64,000 bases of DNA from Sphingomonas cannabina. Its GTDB lineage: Bacteria; Pseudomonadota; Alphaproteobacteria; Sphingomonadales; Sphingomonadaceae. Under the pieces are notes generated by a model that saw only the letters and a list, made by a program, of their open reading frames with translations, did not search any database and was not told the origin of the DNA. A program made the translations under genes and the position numbers. The DNA is taken from positions 2,837,001 to 2,901,000 of the forward strand of contig NZ_CP090059.1 of NCBI RefSeq assembly GCF_021391395.1. Reading direction: 5' to 3'. Below are positions 1 to 9,261 of the stretch, piece by piece; the stretch's first letter is position 1, and the number at the start of each line of letters is the position of its first letter.

Positions 1-667
1 GGTCGACGGATCCGAGTTCCACGAGTTCAAGCCGCTCTATGGCAGCTCGCTGGTCTGCGGCTTCGCGCACATCTGGGGCATCCCCGTCGCGATCCTCGCC
101 AACAACGGCGTCCTGTTCAGCGAAAGCGCGGTCAAGGGCGCGCACTTCATCGAGCTCGCCTGTCAGCGCCGCGTGCCGCTGCTGTTCCTCCAGAACATCT
201 CGGGTTTCATGGTCGGTGGGAAGTACGAGGCGGAAGGTATTGCCAAACATGGCGCGAAGCTGGTGACCGCCGTCGCCACCGCGAGCGTGCCGAAGATCAC
301 CGTCCTGATCGGCGGCAGCTTCGGCGCCGGCAACTACGGCATGTGCGGCCGCGCCTATAGCCCACGCTTCCTGTTCACCTGGCCCAACAGCCGCATCAGC
401 GTGATGGGCGGCGAACAGGCTGCCTCGGTCCTCGCCACCGTCCACCGCGACGCCGAGACATGGACGGAGGAGCAGGCCGAAGCCTTCAAGGCGCCCATAC
501 GCCAGCGCTACGAGGACGAAGGCAACCCCTGGCACGCGACCGCGCGCCTATGGGACGACGGCATCATCGACCCCGCCCAGACCCGCGACGTCCTGGGCCT
601 GGCGTTCGCCGCGACGCTCAACGCACCCATCCCCGAGACGCCGAGGTTCGGCGTGTTCCGGATGTGA
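1..667 (+). CDS. mccB: Methylcrotonyl-CoA carboxylase beta subunit (carboxyltransferase), 3' part
   Basis: The last 221 residues of a biotin-dependent carboxyltransferase; the 5' part lies outside the window. The enzyme moves carboxyl from biotin to 3-methylcrotonyl-CoA in leucine breakdown. The visible part carries the second crotonase-like half: a glycine-rich oxyanion segment ([16 protein letters not shown]), the [11 protein letters not shown] stretch and the C-terminal [13 protein letters not shown] motif, all typical of the MCC beta family and less like propionyl-CoA carboxylase. The alpha subunit follows about 1.1 kb downstream on the same strand, which supports MCC over geranyl-CoA carboxylase, though I cannot exclude the latter without the N-terminus. 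No frameshift is visible. Confidence 0.9.
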   Translation, partial: VDGSEFHEFKPLYGSSLVCGFAHIWGIPVAILANNGVLFSESAVKGAHFIELACQRRVPLLFLQNISGFMVGGKYEAEGIAKHGAKLVTAVATASVPKITVLIGGSFGAGNYGMCGRAYSPRFLFTWPNSRISVMGGEQAASVLATVHRDAETWTEEQAEAFKAPIRQRYEDEGNPWHATARLWDDGIIDPAQTRDVLGLAFAATLNAPIPETPRFGVFRM

Positions 668-687
668 TGGGGGAAGACGGCGCCTAT

Positions 688-1119
688 TCAATCCTCCCCG
701 AGCTCGTCTCGGGGAGGGGGACCATCCGGCGCAGCCGGATGGTGGAGGGGCAGGCGCGATCGCGCTGTGGCAATGACGCCGCGCAAGGCTGCATCCATAT
801 CATTGAGGATATCGCCGGCCGGAATCCGCAACGTCATGATACCGTGCCCCGCCAACCATGCGTCACGGTGCGCATCCAGAACCGGCTGATCGCCGCGCGA
901 ATGGGCTTCCCCGTCGACCTCGATCACCAGCCGGGCGTCGCTGCAATAGAAGTCGAGAGTATAGGGTCCGCTCGGATGCTGCTTGCGGAACTTGAGCCCG
1001 CACGGTCGCGAACGCAGCGCGGTCCAAAGCAACACTTCCGGCAACGACATCTTCCGCCGCAAGGCGCGGGCGCGTTTCACCCCGCCTCGCTTCGCTTTCG
1101 GCGCAACATCTTTGAGCAT
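688..1119 (-). CDS. DUF559 (Vsr-like endonuclease fold) protein bounded by inverted repeats
   Basis: A 143-residue protein of the DUF559 family, related to the Vsr/restriction-endonuclease fold. Seen: an N-terminal basic helix (RARALRRKMSLPEVLLW), then KFRKQHPSGPYTLDFYC and LVIEVDGEAHS, which supply the family's D...E-x-D acidic residues. It lies antisense between the mccB and mccA genes. Its last ~20 codons are read through the repeat copy at 693-750, and its ATG at 1119 is 8 nt downstream of a GGAGGGG that belongs to the inverted copy at 1128-1181, so the repeat provides both ribosome-binding site and C-terminus. Biological role unknown; nuclease activity is inferred from the family only. 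Confidence 0.8.
   Translation of the reverse strand: MLKDVAPKAKRGGVKRARALRRKMSLPEVLLWTALRSRPCGLKFRKQHPSGPYTLDFYCSDARLVIEVDGEAHSRGDQPVLDAHRDAWLAGHGIMTLRIPAGDILNDMDAALRGVIATARSRLPLHHPAAPDGPPPRDELGED
693..750 (+). repeat. Palindromic repeat, family 2, left copy
   Basis: Two consecutive hairpins: CCTCCCCGAG/CTCGGGGAGG, then CCATCCGG/CCGGATGG, ending in GGAGGGG. The inverted copy is at 1128-1181. The minus-strand reading is the C-terminus of the DUF559 gene. Confidence 0.85.
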
Positions 1120-1127
1120 CGCCCAGG

Positions 1128-1181
1128 CCCCTCCACCATGCTTCGCATGGTCCCCCTCCCCGAGACAAGCTCGGGGAGGAT
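1128..1181 (-). repeat. Palindromic repeat, family 2, right (inverted) copy
   Basis: Near-identical to 693-750 but inverted; the second stem reads CCATGC/GCATGG, a compensated change that keeps pairing. Its GGAGGGG end lies just before the DUF559 start codon. Confidence 0.85.
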
Positions 1182-1196
1182 TTGAAAGGTATCCCC

Positions 1197-1670
1197 ATGA
1201 TCCTCGCCGCCCTCCTCCTCGCCCAGACCACGCCGACCAAGCTCCCGCCGGCCAACCCCCTCCCCCCGCCCGGCGCGGAGGAGTCGGCGGTGCTCGCCCC
1301 GATCGAGGCGATGTTCGCCGGCCTCGCCGCGCGCGACGGCGCGAAGGTCCTCGCCCAGACCCGGCCGGAGGGCAGCGCCACCGTCGCGATCGAGAAGCCG
1401 GACGGCACGCGCAGCCTCAAGCACTTGAGCTGGGCCGAATTCACCGGTGGCATCAAACCAGGCCCGGAACGCTACGAAGAGCGCAGCGGCACCCCCGCGA
1501 TCGACATCGACGGCGACATCGCGATGGTGTGGGCGCCGTACCAGTTCCTCGTCGACGGCAAGGTCCACCACTGCGGCGTCAACCACTTCGACCTCGTCCG
1601 CGAGAGCGGCCAGTGGAAGGTGCTGAACGTCACCTGGTCGCAGCGCACCACCGGCTGTGAGGCGCCGTGA
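1197..1670 (+). CDS. NTF2-like / lumazine-binding-like exported protein
   Basis: A 157-residue protein. The start is the ATG at 1197 (MILAALLLAQ...), preferred to a TTG at 1182 that lies against a repeat. The short hydrophobic N-terminus followed by a Pro-rich stretch suggests export. The body resembles the SnoaL/NTF2 'putative lumazine-binding' fold: an early helix (VLAPIEAMFAGLAARDGAKV), then strands ending IDGDIAMVWAPYQFLVDGKVHHCGVNHFDLVRE read in two parts, and a terminal W-K-V-L-N-V strand. The family has no single function and catalytic residues are not evident. It sits between the mccB and mccA genes in the same orientation, so it is likely co-transcribed, but a role in leucine breakdown is not established. 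Confidence 0.75.
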   Translation: MILAALLLAQTTPTKLPPANPLPPPGAEESAVLAPIEAMFAGLAARDGAKVLAQTRPEGSATVAIEKPDGTRSLKHLSWAEFTGGIKPGPERYEERSGTPAIDIDGDIAMVWAPYQFLVDGKVHHCGVNHFDLVRESGQWKVLNVTWSQRTTGCEAP

Positions 1671-1808
1671 TCGCCGCGCGCGATGCCCTCTGTCCTACAT
1701 CCCCCGAATATGCCTAGGCTTGCCGGCAGGAGGAATATTGGAAGCCTTTATTTTCATAGCCCCTGCGCACGAAGTTAGAGAAATTTGCGAAGATACGGAA
1801 CAGGCAAG

Positions 1809-3710
<1,902 letters not shown>

Positions 3711-3726
3711 GCTACCTTCCTCTCCC

Positions 3727-3815
3727 GCTCGTGCTGAGCTTGTCGAAGCACCGCTCTTTTCTTCTCTCTTGCGGGTTGAAGAAGGACGGCCCTTCGACAA
3801 GTTCAGGCCGAACGG
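3727..3815. repeat. Inverted intergenic repeat pair, family 5
   Basis: Arms GTGCTGAGCTTGTCGAAGCA and CCTTCGACAAGTTCAGGC (inverted, a few mismatches) flank a ~35-bp AT-richer spacer, between mccA and the acetyltransferase gene. The transcript could fold into a long hairpin between the two genes. Confidence 0.75.
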
Positions 3816-3831
3816 ATTTGGGGGGAACGCG

Positions 3832-4299
3832 ATGACCCTCCACCTCCGCCAGGCCACCATCACCGACCTCCCGGCCATCGTCGCGCTCCTCGCCGACGAC
3901 GTGAACGGCACGCAGCGCGAGGACGCCTCGCTTCCGCTCGACCCGGGCTACACCGCCGCCTTCGCCGCGATCGCGGCCGATCCCGACCAGGAGCTCATTG
4001 CCGCCGAGCAGGACGGCCGCATCGTCGGCACGCTGCAGCTGAGCTTCCTCCCCGGCCTCTCCTTCAAGGGCGCTTGGCGCGGCCAGATCGAGGCGGTCCG
4101 CATCGCCGGCGACCTGCGCGGCCAGGGGCTCGGGGGCGAGATGATCCGCTGGGCGGTCGAGCGCTGCCGCCAGCGCGGCTGCCGCATGGTCCAGCTCACC
4201 TCCAAGACCAACCGCGCCGATGCGCACCGCTTCTATGAGAAGCTCGGCTGGAAGAAGACCCACGCCGGCTTCAAGCTCCAACTGACGGAGGACCGCTGA
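3832..4299 (+). CDS. GNAT-family N-acetyltransferase
   Basis: A 155-residue GNAT acetyltransferase. Seen: N-terminal HLRQATITDLPAIVALL, the strand-loop IVGTLQLSFLPGLS, the acetyl-CoA pyrophosphate loop RIAGDLRGQGLGGEMIRWAVE (Q-x-x-G-x-G type) and a late NRADAHRFYEKLGW, the usual C-terminal signature. It transfers acetyl from acetyl-CoA to an unknown amine. The start at 3832 has GGGGGGAA upstream; the alternative upstream frame lies in the repeat. Its TGA overlaps the ATG of the MaoC gene (TGATG), so the two are translationally coupled. Confidence 0.88.
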   Translation: MTLHLRQATITDLPAIVALLADDVNGTQREDASLPLDPGYTAAFAAIAADPDQELIAAEQDGRIVGTLQLSFLPGLSFKGAWRGQIEAVRIAGDLRGQGLGGEMIRWAVERCRQRGCRMVQLTSKTNRADAHRFYEKLGWKKTHAGFKLQLTEDR

Positions 4300-4757
4300 T
4301 GGCCGGCCGCTACTTCGACGAATGGCGCGTCGGTGATCGGATCGAGCACGAGCTCCGCCGCACCGTCACCGAGACCGACAACCTGCTGTTCTCGACGATG
4401 ACTCACAACACCCAGCCGCTCCACCTCGACGCCGAGGCGGCGCGGGCGAGCGAGTTCGGGCAGATCCTCGTCAACGGCACCTTCACCTTCGCGCTGATGG
4501 TCGGCATCACCGTCGGCGACACCACCGCCGGCACGCTCGTCGCCAATCTCGGCTACGACAAGCTGGTGATGCCCAAGCCGGTGTTCATCGGCGACACCCT
4601 CCGCGCGGAGAGCGAGGTGGTCGAGACCCGCCCGTCGAAGTCGCGTCCCGGCCACGGCATCGTCACCTGGAAACACCGCATGTTCAACCAGCGCGACGAG
4701 ATTGTGTGCGAATGCCTGCGCAGCGCGCTGCTCAAATCGCGCGTCCAGATCGTGTGA
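4299..4757 (+). CDS. MaoC-family dehydratase
   Basis: A 152-residue single hot-dog protein of the MaoC/(R)-hydratase family. Seen: N-terminal YFDEWRVGDRIEHELRRTVTETDN, a mid-protein HLDAEAARASEFGQILVNG (the hydratase region with acid and His-like positions) and a hot-dog helix TFALMVGITVGD. The family hydrates enoyl-CoA or related acyl thioesters. Its place within an mcc gene group agrees with a branched-chain acyl-CoA step, which is inferred from context. It overlaps both neighbours: the start lies in the GNAT stop, and the stop overlaps the GTG of the FAD oxidase. Confidence 0.85.
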   Translation: MAGRYFDEWRVGDRIEHELRRTVTETDNLLFSTMTHNTQPLHLDAEAARASEFGQILVNGTFTFALMVGITVGDTTAGTLVANLGYDKLVMPKPVFIGDTLRAESEVVETRPSKSRPGHGIVTWKHRMFNQRDEIVCECLRSALLKSRVQIV

Positions 4758-5980
4758 GCGCGGTCGACGTCGCCATCGTCGGCGCCGGCGCGGCCGGGAT
4801 CGGCGCGGCCCGGCGCGTTGCGGCAAGCGGCCGTTCGGCGCTGCTGGTCGAAGCCGGCAGCCGCATCGGCGGCCGTGCCTGGACCTTACCGGTGGAGGGG
4901 ATGCCGCTCGATCTCGGCTGCGGCTGGCTCCATTCGGCCGAGCGCAATCCCTGGGTGCGGATCGCCGAGGAAGCGGGCTTCGCCGTCACCCGCGGCCCGA
5001 CCGCCTGGGGCAAGCAGTATCGCGACCTCGGCTTCACCCAGGCCGAGCGCGACGCCGCCGGCGCGGCCTATGCGGCGTTCGAGCAGCGCCTGCGCGACGA
5101 TCCGCCGGCCAGCGACCGCGCCTTCGACGCACTGCCGCCGGGCGGCGAGTGGAACGACTTCATCGAATCGCTGTCGGGCTACATCAACGGCGCCGGGCTC
5201 CGCACGCTCTCGATCGCGGATTACCTCGCCTATGACGGCGCGGCGAGCGACCAGAACTGGCGCCTTCCCGCCGGCTACGGCACGTTGGTCGCAGCCAGCC
5301 TGCCGCGCCTGCCTGTCGCGATGGCGACGCCGGTCACCCACATCGACCATGCGGGCAGGCTCCTCCGCCTCGAGACATCGCGCGGCGCCATCGAGGCGCG
5401 GACCGCAATCGTCACGGTCCCCACCAATGTGATCGCCAACGGCGCCCTCTCCTTCTCGCCCGCGCTAGGCGACCATGTCGAGGCGGCCGCCAGGCTCCCG
5501 CTCGGGCTCGCCAACAAGATCTTCCTCCACCTCGACGGCGCCGAGGAGATCGACCCGGACAGCCACCTGCTCGGCAATCCCCGCGATCCGGCAACGGGCA
5601 GCTATTATCTCCGTCCCTTCGGCCGCCCGGTGATCGAATGCTTCTTCGGCGGCGAGGGAGCGAAGGAGATCGAGGCGACCGGCCTCGACGGCGCCGCGTC
5701 CTTCGCCGCGGCCGAGTTGTCCACGCTGTTCGGCAGCGGTTTCGCCAGGCGCCTCCGCCTCGTCGCCGGCTCGGCCTGGGGCCAGGCGGACGGGTTCGGC
5801 GGCTCCTACAGCCACGCCTGCCCCGGCCATGCCGGTGCCCGCGCGGTGCTCGCCCGCCCGGTCGACAACCGCCTCTTCTTCGCCGGCGAGGCCTGCTCCC
5901 CCACCGACTTCTCCACCGCCCATGGCGCGCTCGCGACCGGCATCGCCGCGGCGGAGGCGGCGCTGGCAGTGCTTGACTAG
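4754..5980 (+). CDS. FAD-dependent amine oxidase (flavin monoamine oxidase family)
   Basis: A 408-residue flavoprotein. The GTG start at 4754 overlaps the preceding TGA (GTGA) and directly precedes the FAD dinucleotide-binding motif VAIVGAGAAGIGAARR. This is followed by EAGSRIGGRAWT (the amine-oxidase GG-R-x-W motif) and, at the C-terminus, FFAGEACSPTDFSTAHGAL, the FAD-binding closing motif. The family oxidises amines or, in some members, other C-N or C-H groups with release of hydrogen peroxide; the substrate is unknown. It ends the mcc-linked group. No signal peptide is visible, so it is likely cytosolic. Confidence 0.85.
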   Translation: MSAVDVAIVGAGAAGIGAARRVAASGRSALLVEAGSRIGGRAWTLPVEGMPLDLGCGWLHSAERNPWVRIAEEAGFAVTRGPTAWGKQYRDLGFTQAERDAAGAAYAAFEQRLRDDPPASDRAFDALPPGGEWNDFIESLSGYINGAGLRTLSIADYLAYDGAASDQNWRLPAGYGTLVAASLPRLPVAMATPVTHIDHAGRLLRLETSRGAIEARTAIVTVPTNVIANGALSFSPALGDHVEAAARLPLGLANKIFLHLDGAEEIDPDSHLLGNPRDPATGSYYLRPFGRPVIECFFGGEGAKEIEATGLDGAASFAAAELSTLFGSGFARRLRLVAGSAWGQADGFGGSYSHACPGHAGARAVLARPVDNRLFFAGEACSPTDFSTAHGALATGIAAAEAALAVLD

Positions 5981-5986
5981 TCCGTC

Positions 5987-6682
5987 TTAGTGCGCTCCGC
6001 CGTTCGTGAATGCTTGAACCCTCAAGCGCGGAAAGACGTCTTCAAGCGGCTTGGTATCGGGCAACACATAGACATATCCGCCCTTCTTCTGAAAAAGTGG
6101 ACGTACGCCCTTGTTATATAGCGCCATGGGCACGTTGATACACCCGAACGTTATACGGTTGTCGTCCGGGGTCGGCGACAGCATCCGCTGGCGACGCCGT
6201 TCCTTCCTGCTGGCGCCCTTCGGGATCGGGTGGAGCGCCACCGACGTGGCATAATCGACCCAGAGCACTCTCTGCTTTCCGGCGGCCAATCCATATTTCG
6301 CAAGGAAGCGCCCCGCAGGCGTCGTCTTCTCCGCAGGACCGATTTCGGCAAGATTTTTACTACCGACTCCGGGGGTTGCGTCATCCCCGACGGCCACGCC
6401 GATCAACACCGGAGCCTTGCCGAGCGGTTTCCCCTTTGCATTGAAGAGGAAGAGAGAAGCGGCCTTCTTGTCGATGATGATGTACGGCAGGGAACCATTA
6501 TCCCCCGACGCAGCGATCCAATCGGCGACGCGCATCGCCGCCGCCGATCGGATCATCCCGTCCTCGGCTTCCGCACTCTCCGGCTGCGACGATACCGACT
6601 CAAGCGGCCGAGCGCTTTCGGCCCGTGCGGGCACGGGAATGGTCAGCGCCAGTCCGGCAAGCGCCGCAAGGACATGGATCAT
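5987..6682 (-). CDS. L,D-transpeptidase (YkuD family), exported
   Basis: A 231-residue protein; the ATG at 6682 is preferred to a TTG at 6700. An N-terminal signal peptide (MIHVLAALAGLALTIPVPARA) leads to the periplasm. The C-terminal half is YkuD-like: YIIIDKKAASLFLFNAKGKPL, PAGRF, ALHPIP and the nucleophile loop NRITFGCINVP, with Cys in the expected place. These enzymes make or edit 3-3 cross-links in peptidoglycan or attach proteins to it. Odd: the usual His just before Gly-Cys (H-G-C) is Phe here (F-G-C). The stop is 7 bases from the amine oxidase stop, in convergent orientation. Confidence 0.85.
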   Translation of the reverse strand: MIHVLAALAGLALTIPVPARAESARPLESVSSQPESAEAEDGMIRSAAAMRVADWIAASGDNGSLPYIIIDKKAASLFLFNAKGKPLGKAPVLIGVAVGDDATPGVGSKNLAEIGPAEKTTPAGRFLAKYGLAAGKQRVLWVDYATSVALHPIPKGASRKERRRQRMLSPTPDDNRITFGCINVPMALYNKGVRPLFQKKGGYVYVLPDTKPLEDVFPRLRVQAFTNGGAH

Positions 6683-6774
6683 CGCTCGAGGCGCTCGCAA
6701 TCAAACGATCGTCGCCCCGAGAGGAAGCCGAGGCGGGGGATCACAATCTGGTCAGCATTTGCTCGCTTGCAGCA

Positions 6775-7077
6775 TCAATTGCGGGGTCGCTTACGCTGAT
6801 TCTCCTGCATCCGCTGCTCGATGCCGTCCACCCGGGCATTGAGCTGATCCAGGCGCTGGCCATTGTTCTGTGCCTGCCCGGATGCCGCCTGCGCCTCTGA
6901 CAGCGCCGACTTCGCCGTGCCGTCGGTCTCCTGCACTTTTGCCTCGAGCGCATCGACGCGTTGGCTCACGGTGGCGATCTGCTCCCTCACGAAGCCCTTG
7001 GTGGCACAACCGCCAAGGCCCAGCGCACCAATCAGGATCACAGCCGCAGGGGCAAGTTTTGTCACGTACGCCGACAT
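6775..7077 (-). CDS. Small coiled-coil lipoprotein
   Basis: A 100-residue lipoprotein: a hydrophobic signal with the lipobox LGGC (lipid-modified Cys near residue 24), then about 75 residues of heptad-like coiled coil rich in Q, A, D and E (VSQRVDALEAKVQETDGT), ending in a basic tail QRKRPRN. Architecture resembles Lpp/alanine-zipper envelope proteins, but it has no terminal Lys for peptidoglycan attachment of the Lpp kind. The ATG at 7077 is chosen; a GTG one codon upstream is possible. A sequence fitting a general-stress (EcfG-type) promoter lies 30-57 bases upstream. Function unknown; an envelope-stress structural role is inferred. Confidence 0.75.
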   Translation of the reverse strand: MSAYVTKLAPAAVILIGALGLGGCATKGFVREQIATVSQRVDALEAKVQETDGTAKSALSEAQAASGQAQNNGQRLDQLNARVDGIEQRMQENQRKRPRN

Positions 7078-7107
7078 CACATTTTTCCAATGGTTAACGA
7101 ACTGTCA

Positions 7108-7134
7108 CAACCCCAAGCCGAGTGCCCTGGTTCC
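7108..7134 (-). promoter_or_regulatory. Candidate EcfG (general stress sigma factor) promoter
   Basis: On the minus strand GGAAC, a 17-base spacer and GGTT lie about 30 bases before the lipoprotein ATG. The alphaproteobacterial EcfG consensus is GGAAC-N16/17-CGTT, so only the first base of the -10 differs. Confidence 0.4.
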
Positions 7135-7229
7135 AACAATCCGATTCTGTCCGGCTGTGCATCTGCTCAGGCGAGTGGATAAGGCCGGCGTTCTCATCCT
7201 GCGGGCCCGGTTTCCTCATGCCGATCGCC

Positions 7230-8705
7230 TTACGCCGCCTTGCGCTCGCCCTTCGGCACGGGATTAGAGAACTCCATCTGATCGTCGACCGACCCGAACC
7301 GCAACATCATCAGGTCATGCACATAGCTCTGCTTGAGCCGCCACGGCGCCTTGGTGCCCTGCTTCGGAAAACGATCGAGCGCCCGCTGCACATAGCCGGA
7401 CGTAAAGTCGAGAAACGGCAGCGCCGCCACTTCCGGATCGCGCACGCGCGGCGTCGCCTGCCTCAGCCCTCGCGCCCGCATCGTGTTGAGCAGGCGGCAG
7501 ACATAGGCGCAGGTCAGGTCCGCCTTTAGCGTCCACGACGCATTGGTATAGCCGAACGACGACGCCAGATTCGGGATGTCGGAGAACATCATCCCCTTGT
7601 ACTGGAACGACTTGGCCGGATCGACCGCGACCCCGTCGACGCTGAACTGGAGCCCGCTCATCAGCTGGAGCTCGAGCCCGGTCGCGGTGATGATGATGTC
7701 CGCAGGCAGTTCCTCCCCGGATTTGAGCCGGATGCCGCCCGCTGTGAAGCGCTCGATTTCCGCCGTCACTACCGAGGAGGTGCCGGCCTTGATCGAATCG
7801 AACAGGTCGGCGTCGGGCACCAGGCACAGCCGCTGATCCCAGGGATTGTAGCGCGGCGTGAAATGTTTCGCGACGATCTCCTCCCCCAGGTGCTCGCGCG
7901 CCCAGCCGAGGATGCGTTCCTTCGCCTTCTCCGGATACTTGCGCGCCCGCGTGTAGAAGAACTGGCCGAGCAGCACATTCTTCCACCGCGTGAGCCCATA
8001 GGCAATCTTCGCGGGCAACCGCTTGCGTAGCCAGTTGGCGATACCGTCCTCGCTCGGCCGCGACACGACATAGGTCGGCGAACGTTGCAGCATGGTGACG
8101 TGGCCAGCGGTCTTGGCCATCTCCGGCACCAATGTCACCGCGGTCGCGCCGCTGCCGATCACGACCACGCGCTTGCCGGCATAGTCGAGGTCCTCGGGCC
8201 AGAACTGCGGGTGGACGATCCGTCCCTTGAAGTCCACTGATCCCGCGAACTCGGGCGCATGGCCGCACTGGTAGTTATAATAGCCCGAGCACATGAAGAG
8301 GAAGTTGCAGGTGATCTCCACCCGCTCCTTCTCCGGCCCGCGTTCGATCGTCACCGTCCAGGCGGCGTCGGGCGTCGACCAGGCGGCGCTGAGCACGCGG
8401 TGCTGGTAGCGGATGTGCTTGTCGACACCGTAGTCGCGCGCCGCCTCGGTCAAATACCTGAGAATCGACGGCCCGTCGGCGATCGCCTTGGACTCGGTCC
8501 AGGGTCGGAAGGAATAACCGAGCGTGAACATGTCCGAGTCCGAGCGGATGCCCGGATAGCGGAACAGGTCCCAGGTGCCGCCCAGCCGTTCGCGCCCTTC
8601 GAGGATCACATAGCTGCGGTCCGGGCAGCGCGACTGCAGGAAATAGCCGGCACCGATGCCGGAGATTCCCGCGCCGACGACGACCACGTCGAAATGTTCG
8701 GCCAT
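7230..8705 (-). CDS. Flavin-containing Baeyer-Villiger-type monooxygenase
   Basis: A 491-residue class B flavoprotein monooxygenase. Seen: FAD Rossmann motif VVVVGAGISGIGAG near residue 8; the Baeyer-Villiger fingerprint F-x-G-x3-H-x3-W-P, here FKGRIVHPQFWP around 158-169; a second (NADPH) Rossmann motif VVVIGSGATAVTL near 178; and FRYPGIRSDSDMF. These enzymes insert oxygen next to a ketone, forming esters or lactones, using NADPH and O2; some oxidise heteroatoms. The substrate is not evident. The MarR regulator gene lies 61 bp upstream on the same strand and may control it. The ATG at 8705 is preceded by a purine-rich GCAGGAGAGAG. Confidence 0.9.
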   Translation of the reverse strand: MAEHFDVVVVGAGISGIGAGYFLQSRCPDRSYVILEGRERLGGTWDLFRYPGIRSDSDMFTLGYSFRPWTESKAIADGPSILRYLTEAARDYGVDKHIRYQHRVLSAAWSTPDAAWTVTIERGPEKERVEITCNFLFMCSGYYNYQCGHAPEFAGSVDFKGRIVHPQFWPEDLDYAGKRVVVIGSGATAVTLVPEMAKTAGHVTMLQRSPTYVVSRPSEDGIANWLRKRLPAKIAYGLTRWKNVLLGQFFYTRARKYPEKAKERILGWAREHLGEEIVAKHFTPRYNPWDQRLCLVPDADLFDSIKAGTSSVVTAEIERFTAGGIRLKSGEELPADIIITATGLELQLMSGLQFSVDGVAVDPAKSFQYKGMMFSDIPNLASSFGYTNASWTLKADLTCAYVCRLLNTMRARGLRQATPRVRDPEVAALPFLDFTSGYVQRALDRFPKQGTKAPWRLKQSYVHDLMMLRFGSVDDQMEFSNPVPKGERKAA

Positions 8706-8766
8706 TCTGTCTCTCTCCTGCGTACCGATTATTCCAAAATCGGTTGCAAGGAAAGACGGATCATCT

Positions 8767-9216
8767 TCATCCGCCTTCGAGTTCGTCGACCGCGCTTTCG
8801 AGCCGGTCGAGCATCGCGTTCAGGGCCGCGATCTCCTCGACCGAAAAGGTACCGAAGATCCGCGCCTCCATCTCCAACGCTTTCGGAGCGACTTCGGCGT
8901 AAAGCTCGCGCCCGGCGGCGGTGAGTGCGAGCAGATGGGACCGTTGATCGTCCGGATTGGGCGTGCGCGCGACAAGGCCGCGCTCGGCGAGCGCAGCGGC
9001 AGCGCGGCTTACCGTCACCTTGTCCATCCGCGTCGCCCGCCCGAGCGCCTGCTGGGTGAGCCCTTCGCTCTCTGCGATCACCGCCACCAGCCGCCATTCG
9101 GGGATGCGCAGGCCGAACAGCGAGCGATACGTCTCCGCGATCGCATCCGACACGCGGTTCGATGCGATCGACAGCCGGTAAGGGAGGAACGAGTGGAGGC
9201 GGAGCTTTCGTGTCAT
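8767..9216 (-). CDS. MarR-family transcriptional regulator
   Basis: A 149-residue winged-helix regulator. Seen: N-terminal helices with SFLPYRLSIASNRVSDAI, helix-turn-helix LTQQALGRATRMDKVTVSRAAAAL split over two helices, and the wing GLVARTPNPDDQRSHLLALT with the D-x-R-S typical of MarR. MarR dimers usually repress adjacent genes and release DNA on binding phenolic or lipophilic ligands. It lies between the monooxygenase and aldehyde dehydrogenase genes, all on the minus strand, so regulation of one or both is plausible but not shown; I see no clear palindromic operator in the short gaps. Confidence 0.88.
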   Translation of the reverse strand: MTRKLRLHSFLPYRLSIASNRVSDAIAETYRSLFGLRIPEWRLVAVIAESEGLTQQALGRATRMDKVTVSRAAAALAERGLVARTPNPDDQRSHLLALTAAGRELYAEVAPKALEMEARIFGTFSVEEIAALNAMLDRLESAVDELEGG

Positions 9217-9261
9217 ATCCGCCCGACTGTGCGGGAGCGGGCGGCTATGGGCAAGTACGCC

